This document shows, in pieces, positions 1 to 9,935 of a stretch of 29,407 bases of DNA; positions within the stretch are counted from its first letter, which is position 1, and every line of letters starts with the position of its first letter. The notes below the pieces were generated by a model that saw only the letters and a list, made by a program, of their open reading frames with translations, had not been told where the DNA came from and ran no database searches. A program made the translations under genes and the position numbers. The DNA lies in assembly GCA_000969725.1 (NCBI GenBank), contig JXSR01S022397.1; one strand, written 5' to 3'. The stretch comes from Ophiothrix spiculata (lineage: Eukaryota > Echinodermata > Ophiuroidea > Amphilepidida > Ophiotrichidae).

Positions 1-473
1 AGCCAAGAGGTATACGCTGCCCTGGCATCGTTTTTGTGATTATAGTTAGCTTCGGTCTGTGACGTATTTGGACTTAATTCTTGATTTTGTAGAATGGGAT
101 TCAGTGCGGTTCGGTGGTGTTAGGGTTAGGCAAGAAAAGTTAGTGACTACAAAAAATGTTTTATTTTTAGCATAAGCCAACACTAAGCCCATTTGGTCAA
201 TCCTTTGATTATCATGGATATCAGAGTTTACTTTGAGACAACAGGGTTTTGTTTGAGACAAATTGAGCAAATTAAGGCTATTTGGTGCAGCTGCTGATGC
301 CCCTCAAAAAGATGCAACTAGATTTTCAGTTGAAGATATCTATACTAAGCAGATCAAGCCAGGATTATGAGGTCTGGAACTAAACTGATAATGTTGACCA
401 CAAGACATTCTATAAAACATTCCATATAAGGCCAAAAAAAAAACTCTGTCACAGGTTCCTTAGGCCCAAAACC
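1..473. other. unannotated AT-rich stretch
   Basis: No gene or strong repeat is recognised here. A telomere-like 'gttagggttagg' occurs near 118-130 but is a single short instance. Both strands carry frequent stops, and the one 74-codon minus-strand open frame (46-270) has no recognisable domain. Confidence 0.5.
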
Positions 474-700
474 TTAAGCGCTACGCATTTTTTTTTAAAT
501 CAAAAAGGCTATGCGCTAAGCGGAAATCTTTTGTTATTACGTTTTTAGGTCACTTTTTTTCGGCCGATTTTTTTTTTTTATCTCTCGATGTAAGAAATAA
601 TGAAAAAAAGCAAAAAATCTCCTAAAAACTTTTAAAAAAAGAAATGCGGTAAAATTTGAGAGCGAGTTCTTTTTCTTTTTTTCTTTGCCTAAGCTATTGT
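474..700. repeat. low-complexity A/T-homopolymer region with imperfect inverted repeat
   Basis: The segment opens with AGCGCTACGC followed by a T/A-rich spacer and ATGCGCTAAGCG, an imperfect inverted arrangement around 474-523. Long T runs (near 488, 557 and 670) and A-rich strings follow. The open frame on the minus strand here is a lysine/phenylalanine artefact of the homopolymers. This looks like a diverged dispersed repeat, family unknown. Confidence 0.4.
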
Positions 701-740
701 TAAAAACAATAGTGCATAGACAGGATCTGATCTGCAGCAC

Positions 741-1835
741 TTCATGGCTGGACTACATGACTTTTTGGTTACATCATTTTGTACACAGGGGAAAAGTTTG
801 CTTTAACAAAAAATAATAATTTTAATCAACGAAATTCACTTTGGTTTGTAATATAGCTTGCAACTTGCACTTGAGACTTTGAACAAAGTCACAGGTATTA
901 ACTTAAAAGGTAATCTTTGGCCTTTTAATATGTGTGAACTTGCACATTTCTATGTCTGTATTTATATGGTAAAATTAAATAGTATACTTTATTAGCTTTG
1001 AACATGAATTCATCAAATAGGCTGGAAGTACTTTTTGTCAAGGAAATGGTAATATATTTGAAATGTAAGTTCTGCTTCCTACCCATGAAATTTGAAAGTG
1101 GCAATTAACAAAATGTAAGTTATAGGCCTAAATGTTAAAAAGATATAGAAGGAAAAAAGTTATTTCAGAATAAATTTCCTTTTTTATTGGCCTACCAATG
1201 TCGTTATAGTTCAAGTTCACTTTAGTCCAAAGGCAACGTGGTTGTTACAAGAAATTTTGATTCCATCATTTCAAGTTGTATGTTGACAATAGATTTCCTT
1301 TCCTTTAAACTACAAGATCATATCAATGATTCCTTGTAATACATGTAAATAGCCAATAGCATTATTGTAATCTTGAAAAAATAACGGAAAGTTAAAGCTT
1401 AAAGATAACAACGAGATATACATAAGAAAGAAATTGAAAGTCAAGTTTATATCTTAATCTGCTCTGCCAAATTCCCAACACATTACATTCATTTAACACC
1501 TCTCTGTTAGTAATTTTGGCAGACTAATGGGTATTATTTGTATCGTATTGCCGGAACTTTGGGACCATTGTCAAAGCTCTTTGGTGAATGTTCGGGGAAT
1601 ACACATTTTATGAAATGGAAGGAAAGGACAAACCCATTGCCGCTAAGACATTTCTTTATTTGATGCAATATCACCAGCCTTTGAACATGTGTGGATATGT
1701 TCTTAAAGTTAAAAAAAAATCAGATCAGAAGACTTTCTTCCACTCTTATACCTTAGTTTAAATGTTGAAGGGTTTAAAAGTTACAAACTATTGAAAAAAA
1801 GCAATTGAAAAAAAGTTGCTGTAACAACATGAACT
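741..1835. other. unannotated AT-rich stretch
   Basis: There are no open frames of note, no inverted repeat above about 10 bp that I could see, and no tRNA-like boxes. One TAGGCCTA octamer lies at 1123-1130 (see findings). Probably unique intergenic or intronic sequence. Confidence 0.45.
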
Positions 1836-1848
1836 CGCTGGACATTAA

Positions 1849-1895
1849 GGCCCGTATTCCAGATAGTTGTTTAGCTAAACCATGGTTTTAATTTC
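1849..1895 (+). mobile_element. possible solo end of a DNA transposon/MITE
   Basis: The segment reads AAGGCCCGTATTCCAG, followed by the small palindromes TTAGCTAA and AAACCATGGTTT (1877-1888). GGCCCGTATTC-type termini with nearby palindromes are typical of MITEs in marine invertebrate genomes; that resemblance is from memory of such repeats. I found no opposing GAATACGGGCC end in the window, so the element is truncated, diverged, or not an element at all. Confidence 0.3.
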
Positions 1896-2247
1896 TCGTC
1901 AACAGCACAGCTCATTAAACTGTTCCGTTTGAAAGTGTAACTTGTAGTGTGATTAATCAGGCATAGAAAATGATGTGAGCTGATGTGGCAAGGAGTAGAA
2001 CTCATCACCACACTTGTTTTTGCAATGGAGAATCTACAGGTGTGTGTTGAGGGGTGCTAGTTCCTCACTCTCTCTCTCTTGTAAATTTGGCAACGTTATG
2101 CCTGAGTTGAACAACTTTTGGTACAAGCACCTTTTGAGGAAAAGCATGTATTGCTTAGTAGTTGTTGATAGTACTTACTACATTCTTGGCAGAGCTTAAT
2201 ATTTGAAGTTATAGTTTTCTTCTGATTTCTGATGAAATTGTCTGCTA

Positions 2248-2770
2248 TATTACTCAAATCTTGTCATTTTGATTTAGGAATAACATTCCACACACAATTG
2301 GCAAAGGAAAATCTGTGAATTTGGTTTAGTATAATCTTATATATTATATAAGTCTCATATAATCAAGGATTCTGACTGTGATGTATGTAGGAGCATATGA
2401 CATGTATTGCTCAATATTTTGTCATCATGGTCTAGGAATAGCATTCACCACACAGTGACGAAGGTAGCTCTGAGAAATTGGTTAGGGTTTTCAGTTCCTG
2501 CTTTGTGTTAGGGAAATGGACAGAATGAAATTGCTTGTTTGTTGATGGTTAATGTGTTATCTTGTTTCAAGAAAGATGTTATTAGCTTGTCCCCTTCTCC
2601 CCAGAGTCCTGATGGCTATGGAGGCATGTATATGACACATATTGCTCAATATTTTGCCGTCGTGATCTAGGAATCTGGTTTAGGTAACTTGCTGAATATG
2701 GTTTTCTTTTCCTGACTTGTGGTAAGGAATGGAAAAAAATAAATTGCTTGATCATTTCATGTTTAAAGCA
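2248..2770 (+). repeat. three-unit degenerate direct repeat
   Basis: Three related units start at TATTACTCAAATCTTGTCAT (2248), TATTGCTCAATATTTTGTCA (2405) and TATTGCTCAATATTTTGCCG (2640). Each is followed by a 'gatttaggaat/gtctaggaat/gatctaggaat' motif and then a 'ggtttag/ggttagg/ggtttagg' motif. The spacings are about 157 and 235 bp, and the units differ by indels. No coding potential is evident; probably an old segmental tandem duplication or a decayed repeat family. Confidence 0.6.
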
Positions 2771-3515
2771 GTATAACATTTAATAGTTTCAACAAAGATT
2801 TGGTCGTGATAGTTAGAAGTATTACAGATATGGGTGTGACCAGAATTTGAGGACTTGGGATGTATTTGACAAAGACTTATTACAAATATTCCTAAGTATT
2901 GAAAATTGTCCGTATGTTCCAAGTTCTGATGTAAAGTTATGAACAATTTTAAGTCCATTTGATGAAAGACTTGCGAACAAATACATTGGTAACTCATCAC
3001 AAGTCTATGAACAACGTTGGTTTATGGAAGTGGTAATTATGTATGATGAATGGGTATATAATATTTGAATAAGAAATTGGCTTAAAAATTGAAAATATGG
3101 TATGATTTTGGTCCACACAAAATCAACGCACACATACAATCAATAAAAAAATGTCATTTTCAAAACTAAAAACAGGTAATATAAATCTAATACAAAATTC
3201 AGCTGAATACTCACTCACCATACATTTGGCACAGATCACAATAAATTTGATTTTGGTTTCCTTAATCCGTTTCATGATTGTGATAGGAAAGCAATAAATT
3301 GTTTCAAAACTGCCTAGAACAAAATTCAAGATATGAACACAATGATTGCGTGTTCTGTAAATTTACGCAATATTTACATTACTATATGTTAAACTATTCA
3401 TTAGAACGTTACTCTACCCCATGCTTATGCAATCACATAGTATGCTACCTTTCACCATTCCATTGAAAACATCTTTGAGGTTATAGACCAAGCGTTCAGC
3501 CCTAAAATTATATTA
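2771..3515. other. unannotated AT-rich stretch
   Basis: No recognisable gene or repeat. Open frames of 65-82 codons on the minus strand (2752-3000, 3123-3329) have no domain features and are at the length expected by chance. Confidence 0.45.
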
Positions 3516-3519
3516 ATAA

Positions 3520-3561
3520 TTGTGTGCATACAGAGTTGCGCATACTCTGTATGCACAACAA
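3520..3561. repeat. strong hairpin with 13-bp perfect core stem
   Basis: The left arm TGTGCATACAGAG and right arm CTCTGTATGCACA are perfectly complementary around the loop TTGCGCATA. Pairing extends outward with one mismatch. The loop itself contains TGCGCA. This may be the remnant of a small palindromic element; there is no evidence that it is transcribed. Confidence 0.7.
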
Positions 3562-3651
3562 GTAGGCTTTAGTTCTTAAACACTGAAGTGCAAATTAAAC
3601 TATGAAGTAAAATTAGTATTGTTTAGCCCACAATGTCCAAACCACATTCGG

Positions 3652-3682
3652 CCTCTCTCCATGCGCAGTGCACACAGAGAGG
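3652..3682. repeat. short inverted repeat CCTCTCT/AGAGAGG
   Basis: Seven-bp perfect arms surround a 17-nt loop containing TGCGCAGTGCACA. It is short enough to be chance. No further extension was seen. Confidence 0.3.
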
Positions 3683-3689
3683 GTGCATA

Positions 3690-4285
3690 ATTCATGGATA
3701 CGGAGATCAGAGGATGGTATTAGTTCTCAGTCAAATATGTAGCACCTTTGTGTAAAATTTCACAAAATGTACGCCCATGCTCTTTAAGCATTTGCAATTA
3801 CGTGCCAACAAGTAAGAATGCTTGAAGCACATATGAAATAAGTACATTTTCGGAGTAATTTTGACTTGTATTTATATTTTAAAGGGGTTTTGAGATTGCA
3901 AATAGTTGAATTTGATGAGTGGTTACCGAAGATGAATAAATCAGTGCTGGTGGTTGATTCAGGTTGATCAAATTGTTTTCAATTTAGCAATCAAATCAGA
4001 CCTTCCTGTTTTCCAAATAAATGAACCGCCAAGAAGACACTTATGTGTTGCCATTGATATTAACCATCACCTCTGTAGAATATGAATGACGTACACAATT
4101 TCACAATTCTACTTTTTCTTATTGTCTTGAATTTAATTTTAAAAGGTGAAGGGAAATATTTTTATTGAAAAGAGGCGAGGAAAACTGTTTCATTTATAAA
4201 GTGTGGTATTGAGTAATGACCAGTGGTTTCCTGTGTCTCAGAAATTTGCAATAGTTTTCTGCAGTTTCTTTTGCAAAGGAACAAT
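3690..4285. other. unannotated AT-rich stretch
   Basis: I see nothing supportable here: no open frame above chance length, no strong inverted or direct repeats, and no tRNA-like boxes. Confidence 0.4.
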
Positions 4286-4287
4286 GT

Positions 4288-4370
4288 TGCACAGGTTAGC
4301 ATAGACAATTCTGACTAATCCGCTTGGGTTTGTGGGAGTCATTGGTTCAATTCCCAATACAGATAAGTGT
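4288..4370 (+). mobile_element. tRNA-derived SINE head, decayed
   Basis: The segment contains an A-box-like TAGCATAGACA (4297-4307; 10 of 11 positions of TRGYNNARNNG) and a B-box-like GGTTCAATTCC (4344-4354) 47 bp downstream. The order and spacing are those of an internal RNA polymerase III promoter. The intervening 'ctaatccgcttgggtttgtg' resembles an anticodon arm. The ends do not form a convincing 7-bp acceptor stem, so this is a SINE relic rather than a working tRNA gene. Its 3' boundary is not clear. Confidence 0.55.
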
Positions 4371-4502
4371 ATACGTTTTTTTCATTTCTTTGCAAAAACT
4401 AAGCAGTACAAGTTTACATGTGAAAGACAGTTGTAAGATTTGTGATGTTGATGTCTTACGAGTTTTGCTCTATAATTCATGTATACACATGAAAAGAAAT
4501 AC

Positions 4503-4760
4503 AGGGTCAAGCTCTAGATGAGGAAGCTTGGAATGTACATCCATGTACATCAGATTGTGTCTCCACGATGATGCATCAACCATATTTGGATTCACGCTGT
4601 GTATTCAACTACGCATGTGTTTGCGCCCACTCTGTTATACCTACGCATTCTACCAAGGCGTTCATCAACACGCAAGCACATAGAGTGTGCAAGGCGCATG
4701 CTTGTGTCATCAATTGGAGCTACATGGATGTACATTCCTAGCTCTTTTGGAGCTTGCCCT
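4503..4760. mobile_element. MITE-like element with about 40-bp terminal inverted repeats
   Basis: The left end AGGGTCAAGCTC...GGAATGTACATCCATGTA is mirrored at the right end by TACATGGATGTACATTCC...GAGCTTGCCCT. The inner 18-bp block is perfect and the outer block has small indels. Further in, GCATGTGTTTGCGCCCACTCT and AGAGTGTGCAAGGCGCATGC also pair, so most of the element can fold back. The interior is GC-richer than its surroundings. There is no ORF and no clear target-site duplication. Confidence 0.65.
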
Positions 4761-4937
4761 ATTTTTCAATAGAAATTAAAATACCAATTTCTGAATACCA
4801 GCTGAATGGGAATCATTTTCAAAGTTAAGAGATGATGCTCACTTGAGAATAAAAAGTTCAGTTGCCCAGGATTCCTAGAGGTTAGGAACATATTTAGTTT
4901 AAGACAGATATTGGCCAAAACTTTTAGATACTTATGA

Positions 4938-5260
4938 AGGAATCTTGAATTGTCTTCATTTAATGCTGTCAGTTACTCCCTTCCATCACTTGAATTTAGA
5001 GCTTGGATGTGTCAAAGACATGCAGTGGGATAATGATCTTGATGTGCATCCGATGATATCTTGAATCGGATAAGACCATCTTTGTCAAATAAATTGTAAG
5101 AATTCTTAAATTTTTCAACTGCACGCTATATTTCAATTTTCAGTGTGGATGCGACAAAGGCATGCAGTGGTGATCTGCTTCCCAAGTATCATGAATTGGA
5201 GACCATTTAATCCAAAAATTGTAGGAATCTTTGAATTGGCACATTTTTGGTAAAAATTGG
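4938..5260 (+). repeat. degenerate tandem duplication
   Basis: Two related units are visible. One begins GGATGTGTCAAAGACATGCA (about 5004); the other begins GGATGCGACAAAGGCATGCA (about 5148). Both continue to an AGAATTCTTAAATTT / AGGAATCTTTGAATTGG motif, and a further AGGAATCTTGAATTG occurs at about 4938. The period is about 125-160 bp with indels. No coding capacity. Confidence 0.5.
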
Positions 5261-5350
5261 TAACAGTATGCCATCAACAAATTTGTAGCTTTGATGTTTC
5301 CTTTGATATCCTTTGTGACAATTATTTTCCAAACAATGATTATAGGTTAA

Positions 5351-5519
5351 TGTATGCGCATTTCATACGCGAGTGAAATGAGACAAAATCAATGCACGCG
5401 CGGTCAATTTTGATGCGTCCAATTCACGAAGCCCGTAGGGGCCGAGTGCATTGGACAGCAATCAAAATTTACCGCAAGTGCATTGATTTTGTCTCATTTT
5501 ACGAGCATAATTCATACAC
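5351..5519. mobile_element. palindromic MITE-like element, GC-richer than flanks
   Basis: The left arm AAATGAGACAAAATCAATGC...CAATTTTGAT...GTCCAA pairs with the right arm TTGGAC...ATCAAAATTTACCG...GCATTGATTTTGTCTCATTTT, about 50 bp per side around a centre near 5437. The outer TGTATGCGCATTTCATACGCG and CGAGCATAATTCATACACG also partly match. The centre is GC-rich (CCCGTAGGGGCCG). The element may extend to about 5780, where CTGATTGGCTAGGTGACACGC and GCGCGG strings occur; similar subterminal strings accompany MITEs. Confidence 0.65.
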
Positions 5520-5639
5520 GACAGAAAAATAATATTGTATATTTTGTTAAAAGAAATCAGACCTTTAATATGACCATCAAATTCAAAAACTTCTCTAAAC
5601 TAAATAAATAATCACCCAACAAAAACAATGAAACATTCA

Positions 5640-5785
5640 TTCGCACTAAACGCCTACCACGCAAACCGGAACGCAACAAGTGCAATGCATTGTGAAAATC
5701 CACTGCACTCCGCGTACTTTATATCCTTGCGTTCTGATTGGCTAGGTGACACGCACGCGCGGAATGTATGAATAGGAATCATTGA
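5640..5785. other. CG-rich tract adjoining the palindromic element
   Basis: ACGCCTACCACGC, CTGCACTCCGCGTAC, GATTGGCTAG and ACGCACGCGCGG cluster here, contrasting with the AT-rich surroundings. It could be the second half of the 5351-5519 element or an independent insertion. An inverted CCAAT box (ATTGG) is present, but no transcript evidence can be inferred. Confidence 0.35.
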
Positions 5786-6061
5786 ATAGATTCATCAGGA
5801 ATGTCAATAAACATAAAGATTTAGACCAGCCTTTATCACCACAATCCACCAAGGAAGAGTTTTCTTGTCGGAATTTTCTGACAAAGATCTTATTCAATGA
5901 TATAGGAATCTCTTAGTTTAACATCTTGATTTCAGTAACGATCAGATGCTGCATGCCATCACCTGAATTGGTAGTGTTGATGTGTGAAAGGTACAAGTAA
6001 AAATGTTTGGTGTTGAAATACAGATTTCTTTCCACGGATGATTTCAAATGACATGCATCAT

Positions 6062-6100
6062 GCAAAATGTTTTGTGAAATGTTTCACAAAATATTTTGTA
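6062..6100. repeat. near-perfect palindrome
   Basis: GCAAAATGTTTTGTGAAA is followed almost immediately by TTTCACAAAATATTTTGT, giving arms of about 18 bp with two mismatches and a loop of only a few bases. AT-rich cruciform-prone DNA; no flanking duplication noticed. Confidence 0.65.
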
Positions 6101-6109
6101 TTGTCTTCC

Positions 6110-7090
6110 ATCTTGAAGACTATTGGGATAACTTACTTTCCTCCTGTCAGCCACGAAATGTGCCAAACATAGTATTGAATTACATGGTGTTGATGGGAGC
6201 TATCATTCAGAAAACTTAAAGGAAATTTGATTTGATTGTCTATATGCATTACTTTGAACAGGCGAAAGTCACATCCTCACTGTTTCTTTTTTACTATTTG
6301 TTTCATAAATTTAAGTGCCAAAAATCTCAGCTTCAAAAACATGTTCAAGAAAAGAGAGTATTTTCTTAGAAACCTTCAATCTTGTTTAGACGAAGCATTT
6401 CACACTTTTCATAAGAGTTGTGTGGCAGCTAGCAGTATCATGAGTATTAGAACCACATACTTTAAAGGATGATTCCAAACCTGGAACCATCACAGAAAAC
6501 ATTTTCGATAAATTGGGTTTTGTTACTGAAGCAGCTTCGAAACTGAAATACTGTATTCAAACAATGATAGTACTCCGTTGATTGTGAGAATAACACTCAA
6601 GTTTCACTCCCATTTTGCATCTGGGCTGCTACTCATGAGAGGCCCATTCAAGTCAATTGCCAAGTATTATTTGATGGCAAGTCATGTAAAGGTAAATCTT
6701 AGCTCAGAAAATCCATTTGAAAAACAGGGGGCCTAGTTCTCTTGAGTCTATTTTTGAAAGAGATTTCAGGTCCAAAATGTTCCCCTTTCAGCCACTATTT
6801 TATTTCCTTTCAGTATTCAGTGATCCATTTGATGTTCTCTCTTTAACAATTGGTAGATTTTAATGGGTTTGCCGTCGAACAAGTTTTAAACTGTCAAGCT
6901 TTGTCAGGAGTAGCTCTGGCTTCTAAAGGACAAATATTATAAAGACATGTCCCTTAAGTTTGTTTTGAGCACTCAAGATGTCAAACATGTTGTTTCTATT
7001 TGCCCAATTTCGTTAAATTTAACACTTTGATGCAGTGTAATATGCCTTTTTTCTTTCATGTGTGAAATATAGATTTTCTCTTATAGTAAA
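6110..7090. other. unannotated AT-rich stretch
   Basis: No gene recognised. A 78-codon plus-strand frame (6236-6472) is lysine/serine/phenylalanine-rich and has no motif. No notable repeat was seen. Confidence 0.45.
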
Positions 7091-7095
7091 GGAAC

Positions 7096-7163
7096 AGGGG
7101 AAATTTGATTACACAAAAGTCTTTATTGTGAACAAAAAAGTTACAGATAATCAAATTTCCCCT
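7096..7163. repeat. 16-bp perfect inverted repeat, 36-bp loop
   Basis: AGGGGAAATTTGATTA (7096-7111) and its exact complement TAATCAAATTTCCCCT (7148-7163) enclose 36 bp. The flanks show no target duplication. This could be a tiny foldback element or a decayed MITE. Confidence 0.7.
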
Positions 7164-7169
7164 ACATTT

Positions 7170-7990
7170 CGTATAAATTTCAATACATTTCTCAAAAAGC
7201 AAGGAGCAGAAATTGCATACCCTGGTGTTGATGTAGGTTTGTGATCATCAAAAGGAAAACAGGATGTTGGATTGTATCTTTTTTTTTAACTTTGTATGAA
7301 ACCAGTTGAGTCATTTAAATGAATGTCAATGTTTGAATGATTTTGAACAATTTTTGCCACAAGGGAATAAGATTCTCAGAATGTGTTGCAAGACAAGCGC
7401 ATACTATATTGTGTTGACTTGTCTTTTGGGAAGAAGCAGTTTGCTTGTCATCTCCCAATTTCTGAGGCAGATCTAACAAAATATTACATTTTCTAAATGT
7501 AGTGAAGTTTTGAAATATTCATATCATGTCAACTTTATGGTTTTCATGTTGTGCTTCAAAGGACACTGTAAGTTTGCTTCAGGTACCACTTGAAATAATA
7601 GTTATGAAAACAGTTATGAAAACTGCGATAAACGAAATTGATGAAGGGTTGACTTTACTGAAGAGATTTTTAGTGATTGCTCATAATTTTATTGGAGCTT
7701 GGAGAGGAAAACTACCAACAGATAGACAAGTCCTGGTCAATACAACTACTGCTGTGATTTCATATTTTTAAGATGTATAGGCCTACATTTTTACTTGGCT
7801 TATAACAATCTTTCTATTCGAGGCAATTTTCAATTCATTTTTGGCAAATTGCTATTGAAGTTAAAAGTTTGATGCTTGACAGTACATCCATGAGTACAAT
7901 ACATGCTGATTCACTATGTCAGTACCTTGAAAGAAAAGAATGTCAGTAATATAGACCACCTTGACATTGACATTGAGTAATCAGTCAGGA
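7170..7990. other. unannotated stretch with one open frame of uncertain status
   Basis: An 81-codon plus-strand frame lies at 7526-7771. It has a fairly protein-like composition (a segment around AINEIDEGLTLLKRF) but no family that I recognise, and no good splice or start context. A TAGGCCTA octamer is at 7778-7785. Otherwise I see nothing. Confidence 0.4.
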
Positions 7991-7997
7991 CATCTAA

Positions 7998-8195
7998 AAT
8001 TGGCACAGCCCATTCATAGCTTCTTCCCTGTCTTAACCATCTAAAAGATAATTGATACAGTCCATATCTTTTTTCGTCATAAGGATCCTATTGAGATCCA
8101 AACTATCCAAATAAAGAACATCTCCTTAATTGATGCAGTCCATTCATGGCTTCTTTACAATGACCCCTGGTAAGATTCAAACTATCTAATTATTG
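7998..8195 (+). repeat. three-unit degenerate direct repeat
   Basis: Units begin AATTGGCACAGCCCATTCAT (7998), AATTGATACAGTCCATATCT (8050) and AATTGATGCAGTCCATTCAT (8128). The second and third also share 'gat[ct]caaactatc' downstream. Spacing is uneven (52 and 78 bp). Looks like an old local duplication. Confidence 0.6.
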
Positions 8196-8850
8196 TATTT
8201 GAAGGTGGTCAAACCAATATATGTGACGCCACACATCAAAATGTACATTTTGTCCAAAAGTCAAAATTGAGTAAATGGTATCGGTGAAGAACCTGGTTAT
8301 TCCTCTTTAATGTGGTACCAAATTTGTGTCAATCCAAGATTTGGTCCAAAACCATGACAACCAAGATCGGACTATGGGAGTCAATCTTCTGAGTAAAACT
8401 CGATTGATATTCAGGATGTTTAATGAAGCCTAAACAATGCTGTTGGATTATTAAAATTATAAGTACCATCACAAAAGTTCATAGCTGGCGTTTTTGATGT
8501 CAGATTTCAACCATTTGAACTGATATGTTGAAAATACACATTTTTTTAAGGACCCTAAATTTTACTACATCCCAAAATCAACCTCCTGACCTTTTTCAGT
8601 CTTTCTCAACTTTAACCGACCATATCTCAAAATTGAATTTGGTGCAATGTTGTCCCTTTCGATGCGCAACGACACGTATCATTCATTAAAATAATCACAA
8701 AGTAGGCTTCATTTCTTAGTTTCCATAGAATAGAAAATTGTATTGATAGTTTGTCAATTTAAAATCTGTTGATGCTTTCTGGAAGTTGTAATTCCTTTAG
8801 GTTGTGTTCACATAGAAAGCCTATATGGTATATATTATTCGCTACATGCG
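8196..8850. other. unannotated stretch, possibly dispersed repeat
   Basis: The run GTGACGCCACACATCAAAAT near 8223 followed by short CAAAATTGA motifs (near 8263 and 8629) has the feel of a dispersed repeat, but no second copy is in the window. No coding frame. Confidence 0.3.
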
Positions 8851-8856
8851 CTTCTG

Positions 8857-9169
8857 GAGGAGGCACTCATAATTCGTCATGTGAGTGCAAGAAAGTTGTA
8901 TCTGCAATAGCTGCCCTAAGTTATATTTATTTTACACCTTGTCACTAGAATGTGAAAAATCCCTCAAAATGTTCCTGTCTTATGTCAGTGGTTCTTCACC
9001 TAAAGAACCATTTCAAGAACCACTGACCAAAGACTGGTCCATGTCATGCAGTGTGCAATCCAAATTTATAACGTAAGGAAGCTATTGCAAATACAACTTT
9101 CTTGCACTCACATGCTGAATTGAAATTGACAGAGATTATGCTCATGATTAAACACATGAGTGCCTTCCC
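8857..9169. mobile_element. nested foldback element
   Basis: Three concentric inverted repeats are visible. The outer pair is GAGGCACTCAT (from about 8860) with ATGAGTGCCTTC (9156-9167). The middle pair is CATGTGAGTGCAAGAAAGTTG (8878 on) continuing through GCAATAGCT, matched by AGCTATTGC...CTTTCTTGCACTCACATG (ending 9114), about 45 bp per arm. The inner pair is GTCAGTGGTTCTT (8984-8996) with AAGAACCACTGAC (9015-9027), a perfect 13-bp stem. The whole unit can fold into one long hairpin. The open frame inside (8885-9076) is a by-product. No obvious target duplication. Confidence 0.7.
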
Positions 9170-9264
9170 TGGGAGCACATACTGAAATCATGTAGGAGCA
9201 TGGTCCGATTGCTTCAACTTTTTTTCAAACTTCTTGAGATTTTAGTACTAAAGTATTAGGCCTA

Positions 9265-9450
9265 CTTATGATTTTCTCATAACCCATGCGAAATTTCACA
9301 GCTGAGTTATGTTCTGTTTTGGAGATACATATGAAAATGTGTCTAATTATGGTAACCATAATTAATTCTACACAGTAACGAATGGGCAGTGCTAAAATAC
9401 AAAATTGCCCATAAAATTAAACTGGTTTGACAAATTTAGCTGAAATTTGA
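9265..9450 (+). repeat. dispersed repeat, copy 1 (plus orientation)
   Basis: The blocks GATTTTCTCATAACC, GAAATTTCACAGCTGAGTTATG, GAGATACATATGAAAATGTGTC, TATGGTAACCAT and AAAATACAAAATTGCCCATAAAAT recur in the same order, reverse-complemented, at about 26395-26635. The two copies are diverged (very roughly 75-80% by eye). No tRNA boxes or terminal repeats; family unknown. Confidence 0.6.
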
Positions 9451-9489
9451 AACTAAGCCTTCTTTAGAAGTCCTCTTTCGTATGCTATT

Positions 9490-9612
9490 GAAAACTCAGG
9501 CATGATTATCTTCAGGTTTTTGCCTGAATTCAGGCAAAAATGCTTGGATCTTCACTGTACAAAAGTATTGGGAAATTCACATTTTCAGGCAAATTCAGGC
9601 AAAATTACAAAA
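9490..9612. repeat. TTCAGGCAAA repeat cluster with 24-bp perfect palindrome
   Basis: TTTTTGCCTGAA joined directly to its own complement forms a perfect 24-bp palindrome at 9517-9540, centred on GAATTC. A further TTTTCAGGCAAATTCAGGCAAAATT sits at about 9581-9605. At least five CAGGC/GCCTG words occur within 110 bp. The segment runs straight into the SINE tail at 9665. Confidence 0.7.
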
Positions 9613-9664
9613 ATCCATAACCATCCCTGAAAACTATATATTTTTTTTAATTGGACCAAGCTCC

Positions 9665-9745
9665 TTAAAGCTGTTGGTCCACCTTCAAGTTCGCATTTGA
9701 CTCCAAAATTTGAGTATTGTGAAGTATCTAATCCAGATCCAGATA
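9665..9745 (+). mobile_element. SINE 3' tail fragment
   Basis: TTAAAGCTGTTGGTCCACCT, TTCGCATTTGACTCC and GAAGTATCTAATCCAGATC match, in order and orientation, the segment directly downstream of the tRNA-like head at 17455-17585. There is no plus-strand tRNA head immediately upstream, so this copy is 5'-truncated. It could instead be the 3' end of a partner LINE with which the SINE shares its tail. Confidence 0.6.
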
Positions 9746-9842
9746 CTGTGCACTTCTATGTGGACACAGCCTTAAGGGTTGATGACCTCCATCTGCTCAG
9801 GAAAATATTTTTTAATCATGAAAAGATAAATAGTTTCCACTG

Positions 9843-9935
9843 GATTTGCGGGGACTCGAACCATGGATTATGGCAGGGGTTAGTCATGCATTACAAGTCG
9901 AGAGATCTACCGCTAGGCTATCAAGGCAGCGTTGA
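9843..9935 (-). mobile_element. tRNA-derived SINE head, minus strand
   Basis: On the minus strand the A box TAGCCTAGCGG (9920-9910) is a perfect TRGYNNARNNG match, and the B box GGTTCGAGTCC (9862-9852) is a perfect consensus match. They are 58 bp apart in the right order. The flanks lack a 7-bp acceptor stem, so it is a SINE head and not a tRNA gene. It faces the plus-strand SINE tail at 9665-9745, so head and tail here are in opposite orientation. Confidence 0.65.

Noticed and set aside
118..130. telomeric repeat (GTTAGGGTTAGG)
   Set aside because: Only about two units. Such words are common in animal genomes and there is no array.
7526..7771. 81-codon plus-strand ORF as an exon
   Set aside because: The composition is plausible, but there is no recognised family and no convincing splice sites or partner exons nearby.
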